Position numbers and translations under genes: made by a program
Origin: an uncultured Rhizobiaceae group bacterium
Lineage (GTDB): Bacteria > Pseudomonadota > Alphaproteobacteria > Rhizobiales > Rhizobiaceae
Length of the DNA stretch: 64,000 nt
Assembly: GCA_937930635.1 (NCBI GenBank)
Contig: CALHCF010000017.1
Location: 62,001 to 126,000 of the forward strand
Direction: 5' to 3'
Notes under the pieces: generated by a model
Told to the model about the DNA's origin: nothing
The model's input: only the letters and a program-made list of their open reading frames with translations
Databases searched by the model: none
Part shown: positions 27,998-37,283 of the stretch, one piece after another
Layout of the letters: each line of letters starts with the position of its first letter
Position numbering within the stretch: position 1 is the stretch's first letter

Positions 27998-28597
27998 ATG
28001 ACCAGACAATTCAACATCGCGAGAACGGCAGCCGTGCTGTTAACGCTCGGTGTTGTGTCTGCGTGTCAAAGCACTTCAGCCAGCAAGGTTTCGGTTGGCT
28101 ATTATCAGATTTCCGGGCAAACAACGGCAGCCTTGGACCGTGAGATAAGACAAAAAGGCCCCAGAATTGACGGAGGCCGCCATGCGGTTGCCGTTGCACG
28201 CATCAAAATGGTGCCCAACGTCACCTTTACCAACACCACAGCCGGATGCCGCATCACCAAGGCCAAGGTCGCGGTTCAGGCGGCCGTAACCCTCCCTCAG
28301 TGGAAGGGCCGCAAAACGGCTTCAAGAGAGCTTGGGCAGGCCTGGGACAACATTGAACGCTATACCCGGCTCCATGAAGCCGTTCACGTGGCCATTGCAT
28401 TCCGGTTCGCCAAACAGATCGAAGATGACCTTGTAGCACTGCCAGCTCAGGCCAAATGTGCGCAAACAAGAGTGATTGCCCGCAGGATTATCGACGATCA
28501 CCTCGACAAACACGACAAGATGCAAAAGAAGTTTGATGCCGATGAGCAAAAACGCTTTGCCCGTGTTGCCAAAGAGCAAGAGAAAAAGCGTTCCTGA
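27998..28597 (+). CDS. DUF922-family putative zinc peptidase, lipoprotein
   Basis: A 199-residue exported protein. The signal segment ends in GVVSAC, a good lipobox, with Cys23 as lipidation site. The metal motif HEAVH (126-130), with the upstream helix ELGQAWDNIERYTRL, matches the DUF922 group of predicted Zn-dependent proteases. The TLPQW strand and Cys84/Cys154 fit the family, which has a disulfide. A charged C-terminal helix (EKKRS end) follows. It is the first of two paralogues; the second follows 205 bases downstream with the HExxH at the same residue numbers. No proteolytic activity can be claimed from sequence alone. Confidence 0.8.
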   Translation: MTRQFNIARTAAVLLTLGVVSACQSTSASKVSVGYYQISGQTTAALDREIRQKGPRIDGGRHAVAVARIKMVPNVTFTNTTAGCRITKAKVAVQAAVTLPQWKGRKTASRELGQAWDNIERYTRLHEAVHVAIAFRFAKQIEDDLVALPAQAKCAQTRVIARRIIDDHLDKHDKMQKKFDADEQKRFARVAKEQEKKRS

Positions 28598-28616
28598 CGC
28601 AATGACAAGCCGTGGT

Positions 28617-28674
28617 GATTGGTCCTGCTGACCGGTCCTCCCCAATAATTGGCCCTCTCAATGATTGGTCCTGC
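28617..28674. repeat. Short direct repeats between the DUF922 genes
   Basis: GATTGGTCCTGC occurs at 28617-28628 and 28663-28674, with a related ATTGGCCCTC at about 28648. They form a small cluster of direct repeats just after the first DUF922 gene. Their role is unknown; they may be slippage remnants. Confidence 0.4.
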
Positions 28675-28802
28675 CTGGCGTATAACGCCGCTCGGGAATT
28701 TTAACTTTTTGAGATGAATAGCTTCAACGCCCCTATGCAGATGGACAGCTGTGCCCTACCCTGTAGTTTAAGGGAGAGCTTGCATTGTCTACGGGGAGAT
28801 AG

Positions 28803-29396
28803 ATGTCTGGAATACGCATCTTGGGAGTCGCTCTAATAGGGCTCATATTCACGGCACCGGGGGTCGGCGCCATGGATTTGAAAATATCGGAACGCAACAA
28901 ATATTACAGGATCAATGGCAAATCAGCTCAGGATTTTGCCCTTGCGATGAGCCGCAAAGGCCCCTACTCGCGTCAGCACCGGCGCCGAGCGTGGGCAACC
29001 GCGGGGCGGGAGTTGAGCTTCCAGCTTGAACGGCGCAAATCCCGTGGAAAATGCGCTGTAAAACGCGCCAAAGTATCCATGGAAATCACCTACACGCTTC
29101 CCAAACTGCGCAGCAAATCGCGCGTTCCAAAGCGCGAGCTCAAAAAATGGCGTTTAATGCTGGGTCTGCTGAAAAAACACGAACAGACCCACGGGCGGTT
29201 TTACCGTGAACTGGCAAGGAAGGCACAAAAGTCGTTGCGTCGGCTTCCAACCGCGTCATCGTGCCGGCAACTGGAACAGAGCGCCCTTCAGCTGGTCCGC
29301 CGTCTCAGTGAAGAAGACCGCGTTCGCAATGACCGCTTCGATGAACGAGACGGTCGAAACTATCGCCGGATGTCGAGGCTTTATAACGGAAGCTGA
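28803..29396 (+). CDS. DUF922-family putative zinc peptidase, second paralogue
   Basis: A 197-residue exported protein with a signal peptide ending near GVGAMD. It shares with the preceding paralogue the order YYRING, RKGP, CAVKRAKVSMEITYTLP and a metal motif HEQTH at 126-130 (HExxH), followed by an Arg/Lys-rich helix. Unlike its neighbour it lacks a lipobox, so the two may work in different sites, one membrane-anchored and one soluble. The mature protein is strongly basic. It converges with the ferredoxin reductase gene. Confidence 0.8.
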   Translation: MSGIRILGVALIGLIFTAPGVGAMDLKISERNKYYRINGKSAQDFALAMSRKGPYSRQHRRRAWATAGRELSFQLERRKSRGKCAVKRAKVSMEITYTLPKLRSKSRVPKRELKKWRLMLGLLKKHEQTHGRFYRELARKAQKSLRRLPTASSCRQLEQSALQLVRRLSEEDRVRNDRFDERDGRNYRRMSRLYNGS

Positions 29397-29420
29397 CCGG
29401 TCAGGGCGATGGATATACCC

Positions 29421-29443
29421 AAACCCAAGGCTAAACCCAAGGC

Positions 29444-29444
<1 letters not shown>
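29421..29444. repeat. Perfect 12-bp tandem duplication
   Basis: AAACCCAAGGCT is present twice in a row (29421-29432 and 29433-29444), ending in the stop codon of the reductase gene on the minus strand. It looks like a recent slippage event. Confidence 0.8.
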
Positions 29445-30493
<1,049 letters not shown>

Positions 30494-30626
30494 TCAGACC
30501 AGTTTGTTTCAACCGCTCTTCTTATGTCGAAACATGAGGCGCGCAACAATGCGGGTAAAACAAAATATTCCCGCAATATTCAGGGTCAGACAGAATTTCA
30601 GGTATAGGAGCGTGGGAAGCCGCCGT

Positions 30627-31028
<402 letters not shown>

Positions 31029-31083
31029 TCACGGGGACACAAATTCATCAAAATTGCTGATCACTGAGTGATCGCAGGAAAAA

Positions 31084-31500
31084 TCAGGCCATTAATTCCG
31101 CGATATAGGCGTTTGCTTCAGCAATGGCCGCCCCTAATTCGCCCAGATCCGCATTGCCTTCGCAATTCATTTCGACCTTCTCAGCCTCACGGGCAACGCG
31201 CCAAGCCCCAATTCCCCGGGCAGAGCCGAGTATGGTGTGGGCGGCCAGCTTACGCACGCTGGCGCTTTTGCCGTTTTCCAGGCGGTCGAGATAAAGGTTC
31301 GACTGGTTTCGGAAAAGCTCAAGAATTTCCATCTCCAGCGCACGATCGCCAAGCGACTGGCGCGAGAGATGAACGAGATCGACAGGATTAGCGGCACTGG
31401 CGCATTCAGGGATACTGGAAATCGTCCTGGGGGCTGTTGACGGTATCGCACATCCTCCGTGAGCAGTTGCAAATGCCGCTGTATGGGCCGGGTTTGTCAT
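31084..31500 (-). CDS. Histidine phosphotransfer (HPt) domain protein
   Basis: A 138-residue phosphorelay intermediate. The HPt motif AAHTILGSARGIGA places the phospho-accepting His at residue 88, with helices around it; the first 35 residues look unstructured and Ser/Thr/Ala-rich. No kinase or receiver is adjacent. The gene lies divergent from the GPR-like gene. It is too short and different to be ChpT, which has a degenerate ATPase domain. The partners are unknown. Confidence 0.82.
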   Translation of the reverse strand: MTNPAHTAAFATAHGGCAIPSTAPRTISSIPECASAANPVDLVHLSRQSLGDRALEMEILELFRNQSNLYLDRLENGKSASVRKLAAHTILGSARGIGAWRVAREAEKVEMNCEGNADLGELGAAIAEANAYIAELMA

Positions 31501-31609
31501 TATCTTGCATCCTGTCGCAAACTTGCACTATCGCCATTGTCCTGAGACAAACTATAAGATTGCGACTTTTAAATTGACCATTGGTTAACCGAACTGCCAG
31601 CCTGAATTT

Positions 31610-31617
31610 ATGGTTAA
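31610..31617 (-). promoter_or_regulatory. CtrA-like binding site (TTAACCAT)
   Basis: The minus strand reads TTAACCAT, the 8-base site used by CtrA in rhizobia as I recall it. It is 110 bases from the HPt start and 255 from the GPR-like start. Nearby half-sites support it, but such 8-mers also occur by chance. Confidence 0.4.
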
Positions 31618-31705
31618 GTTGGGGTGAATGAGGGAGCCACCAATCCACAGGTTTGGTAAACGAAAGGTAGACACGTTAACCTAAATTAACTTTTTATGAA
31701 TTGGG

Positions 31706-31722
31706 GGTACTTCTGGAGTACC
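31706..31722. repeat. Inverted repeat in the GPR-like upstream region
   Basis: GGTACT (31706-31711) and AGTACC (31717-31722) are perfect complements around TCTGG. It may be a short hairpin or a regulator site in the leader of the GPR-like gene. Confidence 0.4.
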
Positions 31723-31871
31723 AAAATGGTTAGCGGCATATTAATGTCGCGGTGCGGCGGGCTTACAAATTTGTGCTCGCAGGGTTTCAAAATGAAACCA
31801 GAGATAGAAGTGTATTAAGTCGATTTCTCTGTTTTTCCCGAGAGTTATCGCAGTGAGCGAGGCGAAACCCG

Positions 31872-34800
31872 ATGGCTAAAGCAGCCAAGAAAAAGACTGA
31901 TGAGATTGCTGACGAAGCTTTGTCAGCAGTCGAAGAGGCATTGAAAATCGACTTCGGCAAAGAAGCCGATGCCGATGGGTCGGAAAAAAATCTCTCCAAA
32001 ACGCCGGAGGACGGTCCGCTTGATCAGAAGGAAACGGTTCCTGCCGCCCCCAATGATCGCAAGAATGTTGTTTCCCCCGAAGCCCCCGCTGCCAATGATG
32101 ACCGCCGTGGATCAGCCCGCTTTTCCGCCTCGCTTGCCCGCAAACCTTCTTCGCTCACCCTCTGGTTTGCCTTTATCCTGGCTGGCCTGTGGATAACTGC
32201 GGCCTGTTGGGCGGGTTATCAGGCCATCGGCCCTGATCTGCTGAAAACAGATGCATGGCTGACCATTCTGCAACGTCCCAACTTCATCTATTTCACCGCC
32301 AGCCTGCTGATCCCTCTTCTTTTGATCCTGGGGTTTGCTTTCATGATCCGCCGCGCGCAGGAAATGCGCCTTGCTGCCCGTTCAATGACAGAAGCTGCCT
32401 ATCGTCTGCTTGAGCCTGAAGCCGAAGCCGTTAATGGCGTGCGCAGTGTGAGCCAGGCGGTGCGCATCGAAGTTAATGCGCTGACGGATGGCATTGACCG
32501 CGCCATGTCACGGGCCAGTGAGCTTGAATCGCTGGTTCACAACGAAGTTGCTTCACTTGAAAGTGCTTATTCGGAAAATGAACTGCGTATGCGCGGTTTG
32601 GTTGAAGAACTGGCCAATGAGCGCGATGCGATTGTCAATCACACCGAACGGGTTCGTTCTTCAATCTCCGGCGCAAGCGAAGCGCTGAAAGACGATCTCA
32701 ACGTTTCGGCTCAGCAAATCAGTGAGAACGTCGCTCAGGCTCAAAGAAAATTCAGCGATGCCCTCGATAATACAAGTGACGAAGTTCAGGCCTCGCTCTC
32801 CTTTGCCGGAGAAACCCTGCTTGAGCGGCTGACATCAAAGAGTTCCGAACTGGGCGATCAAATTCAGGCCTCAGGCGCTGATCTTGTCGAAAAACTCAAC
32901 ATCCTCAACTCATCGGGCGCCAGTGCCTTTGAAGATGTTCTCGCCTCATTCAGCTTTGCCAGTGAAAATCTGCTTGAACAGCTGGCAACCCGGGGCGGTG
33001 AAATTGGAGAACGGGTCGAAACAGCCGGACTGGGGCTTGTCGAAAGTATTTCCACAAGTGGAACAGCCACCAGCAATGCCATCGAGATAAAGGCAACTGA
33101 ACTGGCCGACCGCATTCATACTCTTTCTGAAAACATTCAGACGACCGTCAACGACCGCTTCTCCTCCATCGATGAGGATCTCAATGTGCGCGGCGGCGCC
33201 CTGGTTGCCGCATTGGGTCAAAAGACCGAACAGCTGGCATCAGCACTTGATACCGGCGCCGATCGTATCAACGAGACGGTCAACGACCGTATTACGAGTT
33301 TTGGCGCAACAATCAGCGGCCGTGTCGATGATATGGTTCAAAAGCTGGATGATCGCAGTTCCGCTCTTGAAGCCAATGTTCTCAAGATTGATACCGCACT
33401 GGACAACCGCACGCGCCAGATCAATGAAACGCTGTTTGAAAGAACGCGCGAGATTGCGGGAGCATTCAGCGATGGTCAAAAAGCCATCCAGACCGATATG
33501 GCCTCGCAGCTTGAAGAAACACGCGACGCGCTTGATACCAAGGCTCTGGAACTCAGCATGTCGCTGGCTGCACGGGTCGACAAGATCAACGAGAAAGTGG
33601 TCGAGCAGATTGACACAACCAGCGCCAAGCTTGGTGAAACAGTCGCCGAACTCAACGAGCGTATCGACACAGCTGACGCCCGCCTCTCCAGCCGTCTGGA
33701 ATCATTCAGCAACGACTTCGAAGGCCGGTCGAAGGAAGTCGACGAGCGTATTGGCGAGCGTCTGGGAGAGATCGGACGTACATTCAGTCAAAGTGCTGAC
33801 AACCTGAATTCGAAACTGGTCGAGAGCACCAGCGGATTTAATGACAATTTTGATGCCGTTGACCAGCGCATTGGCTCACGTGTCAAAGACATAAGCGAGA
33901 CGCTGAACCAGGGCGCGGAAGTTGTCGGCAACAAATTCGACGAGGTGGATGGCCGCATTACCGCTCGTATCGGCGATATCGAAGGTACCCTCACCCGCGG
34001 TGTCGAAACAGTGGGCGCAAAACTTGCCGAAGGTGCGACCAATCTGCAAAGCAATTTTGATGAGCAGGTCAGCGTTGTCGACCGCACGTTCTCCAACCGT
34101 ATCGACTCAATCAATGCATCGCTTGAAGCTGGTGCCGGGCGAGTAAACGAGGTTCTGTCTGAGCAGGCCAAGGAACTATCGGCCTCACTGGACAGCAACC
34201 TGGCAGGCATTTCGACCGCTCTTACAGCCGAAGCCAAGCGGGCTGAACACGCTGTATCCGGTTCCGTTCAGGCGCTGGAAGGCAAGATTGGTGAGAAACT
34301 TGACGCCATCGGCTCCGCTCTCCAGGCACGTGCGGACAAGGTGACAACCTCACTGGCCGAGCGCACGGCGGAACTTAACACCACATTGGCCGCCCGTTCC
34401 CGCGAACTTAGCCAGTTGCTGACCCGCGACACGCTTCCATTGCTGCGCAATTTCGAAACTGAAAGCCAGAACGTCGCCGCTATCTTGACCCAGTCAACGG
34501 AACAGATCGCTGCAGGATTGGTGGACCGGATTGGCGCATCATCGAGCCAGCTGTCGTCAGCCGCCGACGATGCAGCCCGTAAGCTGGAAAACATGCTTCT
34601 TGCATCAAACGAGCGCATGGAACTTGCGGCTCAGGCGGCTGCCGAAGATCTGGCGTCGCGCTATCTTTCACTTGAAGAGCGCACCACAGATCTGGTGACC
34701 AAGCTAACCGACTCCTCTGAATCACTCACATCGGCTGTCGAAAATCAGAGCACGTCGCTGGTCTCAAGCGGTGAATCCATGTCTCGCCAGATTTCCGATG

Positions 34801-36320
34801 TTGCCGAGCGGGTCGGCGAACGCGTGCGCACGGAAAGTGCCGCGATGGTGGACACGCTGACAGCCAAATCAACCGAGACTATTGAAGCGCTCAGCCGCAC
34901 CAATGACCGGTTGCGCACAGAGGTCGGCGACCTGCTGTCGCGTCTATCTCAGTCCAACGATGTCTTGTCCACACTGATCACAACGGCAGACGAGAACCTG
35001 ACGCGGACACAAAGCACACTAACTGAGCAGACGACTGCCTTTGAATCGGCAATCGGCCTCGCCTCAGAAAGCCTCAATTCATCGACCAATCGCATTGAAT
35101 CAAACTACACCGGGTTGAAATCCGTATCATCAGAAGTTCTGTCAGAAATCTCCAGCATTGCCAGCCGGTTTGAGGTTCAAAGCAAGGCACTGGAAGACGT
35201 CTCCAAGCTGCTCGACAGCACACAAAACAATATGGCCGTCAGCCTGGATGACCGACGCGATGCCATCGAGACGCTCACCAATGGCCTTGTTACCAAATCT
35301 GGCGAACTTGAAGACCTCATGCGCCGCTTCACCACAATGATGGGAGAGTCCGTCACCGATGCGGAGATGCGCGCAAGAGGCCTGTCGGAAAGCCTGATGG
35401 AAAGCGTCTCTTCCGCTGCAGGCGAAGCGACAGAACGTTTTGCTGCCGCCACCGCAGAGATGCGCAATACTGCCGTTGATCTTCGTCAGGAACTGGCCTC
35501 AACGCGCAACGAACTTAAACAAAGCGTTCTGGAACTTCCTGAAGAAACCAAGGAGAGCGCCAACGCCATGCGCCGCGTGGTGTCGGATCAGATCAAGGCA
35601 CTCAAGGACCTGACCGAGATTGTCGGCAAGGCTCCAAGCTCGGCAAGTGCGCCAGCCCGGCCTGCCCCGATTGCTGAAGCCGCGCCGCAACTGCCGGCAA
35701 CGCCGACGCCGACGCCAGCACCAGCTCCCTCTCCGGCGCTGTCCATGCCCAAGCCCGCGCCAGCGAGCACAGAGCGTACTCCAGAGCCGCCAACCATATC
35801 GGCTGGAGATATTCTGGAACCGGCTCCGTCTCAACTGCGTGGCGGTCTGAGCTTCGAGGCACCGGAACCTGCACCGGCCAGCAATTCCGGAAGCACCGGA
35901 TGGGTCAGCGATCTGTTGCGACGCGCCTCCCGTGACGAGGAACCGGCACCTGTTGAAAAACCGGCCCCGGCCCGCATCAGCTCCGACTCGCTCAACACCC
36001 TGTCGGCAGATATAGCCAAGTCGATTGATCATCAAGCGGCTGTGACACTGTGGCAGCGCTATCAGCGTGGAGAACGCAATGTTTTCAACCGGGAGATTTA
36101 TACATCTCAGGGTCGTCTGACATTCGATGAGATTCAGGGAAAATATCATGCCGATGACAAATTCCGCGACTCTGTTGATCGCTACGTGGCAGATTTCGAA
36201 CGGCTGATTGCTGATGTTTCGAAAAATGACCGTGACAATGTCATGACCCAGACCTACCTGACATCAGATACAGGCAAGGTTTACACAATGCTGGCTCATG
36301 CAGCAGGCAGGTTCGCGTAA
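31872..36320 (+). CDS. Giant membrane-anchored coiled-coil protein, growth-pole-ring (GPR)-like
   Basis: At 1482 residues this is the largest protein in the window. A disordered, charged N-terminus (1-95) precedes two membrane helices (about 96-117 and 138-159). About 1,100 residues of apolipoprotein-like helices follow, with repeated patterns such as ERIGERLGEI, LDNRTRQINETL and SLAERTAELNTTLAARS. Then come a Pro/Ala linker (about 1255-1320) and a conserved C-terminal domain (FNREIYTSQGRLTFDEIQGKY). The layout matches GPR, the polar growth-ring organiser described in Agrobacterium (about 2,100 residues there); this one is shorter. Function is inferred from architecture. Confidence 0.65.
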   Translation: MAKAAKKKTDEIADEALSAVEEALKIDFGKEADADGSEKNLSKTPEDGPLDQKETVPAAPNDRKNVVSPEAPAANDDRRGSARFSASLARKPSSLTLWFAFILAGLWITAACWAGYQAIGPDLLKTDAWLTILQRPNFIYFTASLLIPLLLILGFAFMIRRAQEMRLAARSMTEAAYRLLEPEAEAVNGVRSVSQAVRIEVNALTDGIDRAMSRASELESLVHNEVASLESAYSENELRMRGLVEELANERDAIVNHTERVRSSISGASEALKDDLNVSAQQISENVAQAQRKFSDALDNTSDEVQASLSFAGETLLERLTSKSSELGDQIQASGADLVEKLNILNSSGASAFEDVLASFSFASENLLEQLATRGGEIGERVETAGLGLVESISTSGTATSNAIEIKATELADRIHTLSENIQTTVNDRFSSIDEDLNVRGGALVAALGQKTEQLASALDTGADRINETVNDRITSFGATISGRVDDMVQKLDDRSSALEANVLKIDTALDNRTRQINETLFERTREIAGAFSDGQKAIQTDMASQLEETRDALDTKALELSMSLAARVDKINEKVVEQIDTTSAKLGETVAELNERIDTADARLSSRLESFSNDFEGRSKEVDERIGERLGEIGRTFSQSADNLNSKLVESTSGFNDNFDAVDQRIGSRVKDISETLNQGAEVVGNKFDEVDGRITARIGDIEGTLTRGVETVGAKLAEGATNLQSNFDEQVSVVDRTFSNRIDSINASLEAGAGRVNEVLSEQAKELSASLDSNLAGISTALTAEAKRAEHAVSGSVQALEGKIGEKLDAIGSALQARADKVTTSLAERTAELNTTLAARSRELSQLLTRDTLPLLRNFETESQNVAAILTQSTEQIAAGLVDRIGASSSQLSSAADDAARKLENMLLASNERMELAAQAAAEDLASRYLSLEERTTDLVTKLTDSSESLTSAVENQSTSLVSSGESMSRQISDVAERVGERVRTESAAMVDTLTAKSTETIEALSRTNDRLRTEVGDLLSRLSQSNDVLSTLITTADENLTRTQSTLTEQTTAFESAIGLASESLNSSTNRIESNYTGLKSVSSEVLSEISSIASRFEVQSKALEDVSKLLDSTQNNMAVSLDDRRDAIETLTNGLVTKSGELEDLMRRFTTMMGESVTDAEMRARGLSESLMESVSSAAGEATERFAAATAEMRNTAVDLRQELASTRNELKQSVLELPEETKESANAMRRVVSDQIKALKDLTEIVGKAPSSASAPARPAPIAEAAPQLPATPTPTPAPAPSPALSMPKPAPASTERTPEPPTISAGDILEPAPSQLRGGLSFEAPEPAPASNSGSTGWVSDLLRRASRDEEPAPVEKPAPARISSDSLNTLSADIAKSIDHQAAVTLWQRYQRGERNVFNREIYTSQGRLTFDEIQGKYHADDKFRDSVDRYVADFERLIADVSKNDRDNVMTQTYLTSDTGKVYTMLAHAAGRFA

Positions 36321-36552
36321 CCTGTCTGACTCTATTATCTGCCTATTTTCAATTGCCTGAGCCGGCGCGCCAGTCAGAGCTTGCCCAATTCTTGTGCCTG
36401 CTTAATTTGGATAATCGGCTCGCGCCGGGAAACCGACGCACAAGCTGCACTGGCGGCGGCACTGGTGCCGGTACTGGTATTAAATGAAGAGCGCTGACAA
36501 CAGCGCATCCGGCACGCCATAATCTTGCAAGATTTGGCTTGCGAAATCGGGG

Positions 36553-37188
36553 CTACACCTGACCAACAACCCAGCGGATAATCCCTTTGGCCAGATCATC
36601 GAACGCGGCATCAAACGCGGCCACATAAGCTTGCGCGTCGCTGCCTCCTGCCGGGGATGTTGCCGTGAAGATGCGGGTTTCGCGCACCAGCCCGGATTTG
36701 TCAGCCAGCAGCTTGATGGAAAGCTCGATGATGGCGTCCCCATTTGAAATCTCAAACCGCCGGATGTCGCTCACCAATTGAAAATCAATCACCAGTCCGT
36801 CGCCGGGCCTGGCGGTGGCACCGATACGTCCCGTGTTCTCAAAGGCCTCCACAAGCCGGGCCTGCAACAGGCGCGGCACGGTATCAGACCACTGCGCACC
36901 CTGCAGGTAGGTGACGACCGACGGTGATGGCTTGACGATGATACGGTCACTGTCAATCGCCTTCAAAGAGGTGGGCAGTTTCACCAGAATCTGTGCAGAA
37001 GTACCGCCACCCAGCCCGGCAACGCTGGCAGGTGCTGTTAATTCAAAGGTATCACGCGGCGCTTCCTGGGGCTTTATCAAGGCACAGGAGGTCAGCAAAG
37101 CCGCTGCCAGTCCAGTGACCAACAGACGATGCAGCCCTGTCACGCGTGCGCCTGAAGCAGGAGAAGCTCGCTGGTGCAATTCAGGCAT
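36553..37188 (-). CDS. ABC-type lipid transport auxiliary lipoprotein (MCE-associated)
   Basis: Last gene of the Mla-like operon, 211 residues. The lipobox LLTSC follows a hydrophobic segment, so the protein is probably anchored in the outer or inner membrane. The domain (FELTAPASV..., DRIIVKPSPSVVTYLQGAQWSDTVPRLLQARLVEAFENTG) is that of the PqiC-like ABC-type transport auxiliary family, seen next to MCE genes. I start it at the ATG at 37188, just after an ATG at 37209. It likely links the MCE protein to the outer membrane. A 232-base gap follows toward the GPR-like gene, with nothing visible in it. Confidence 0.85.
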   Translation of the reverse strand: MPELHQRASPASGARVTGLHRLLVTGLAAALLTSCALIKPQEAPRDTFELTAPASVAGLGGGTSAQILVKLPTSLKAIDSDRIIVKPSPSVVTYLQGAQWSDTVPRLLQARLVEAFENTGRIGATARPGDGLVIDFQLVSDIRRFEISNGDAIIELSIKLLADKSGLVRETRIFTATSPAGGSDAQAYVAAFDAAFDDLAKGIIRWVVGQV

Positions 37189-37283
37189 GTTTTTGTTTTT
37201 GCACCGCATAAATATTGAACTTGTCCACTTCGCACCATTCCAGCCTTATGCGTTTTTAAGCGGATTCCCAAGCACACGCCATT

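Larger units (their letters stand above)
31501..31871. other. Divergent regulatory region between HPt and GPR-like genes
   Basis: This 371-base AT-rich region holds several CtrA-like motifs (TTAACC at 31585-31590; ATGGTTAA at 31610-31617, the reverse of TTAACCAT; TTAA-N6-TTAAC at 31676-31690) and a hairpin GGTACT/AGTACC at 31706-31722. No gene is seen. It probably contains both promoters under cell-cycle control, which is an inference from motifs only. Confidence 0.5.

Noticed and set aside
35499..36149. Antisense frame within the GPR-like gene
   Set aside because: Arg/Gly-rich translation opposite the Pro/Ala linker of the sense gene; no start signals.
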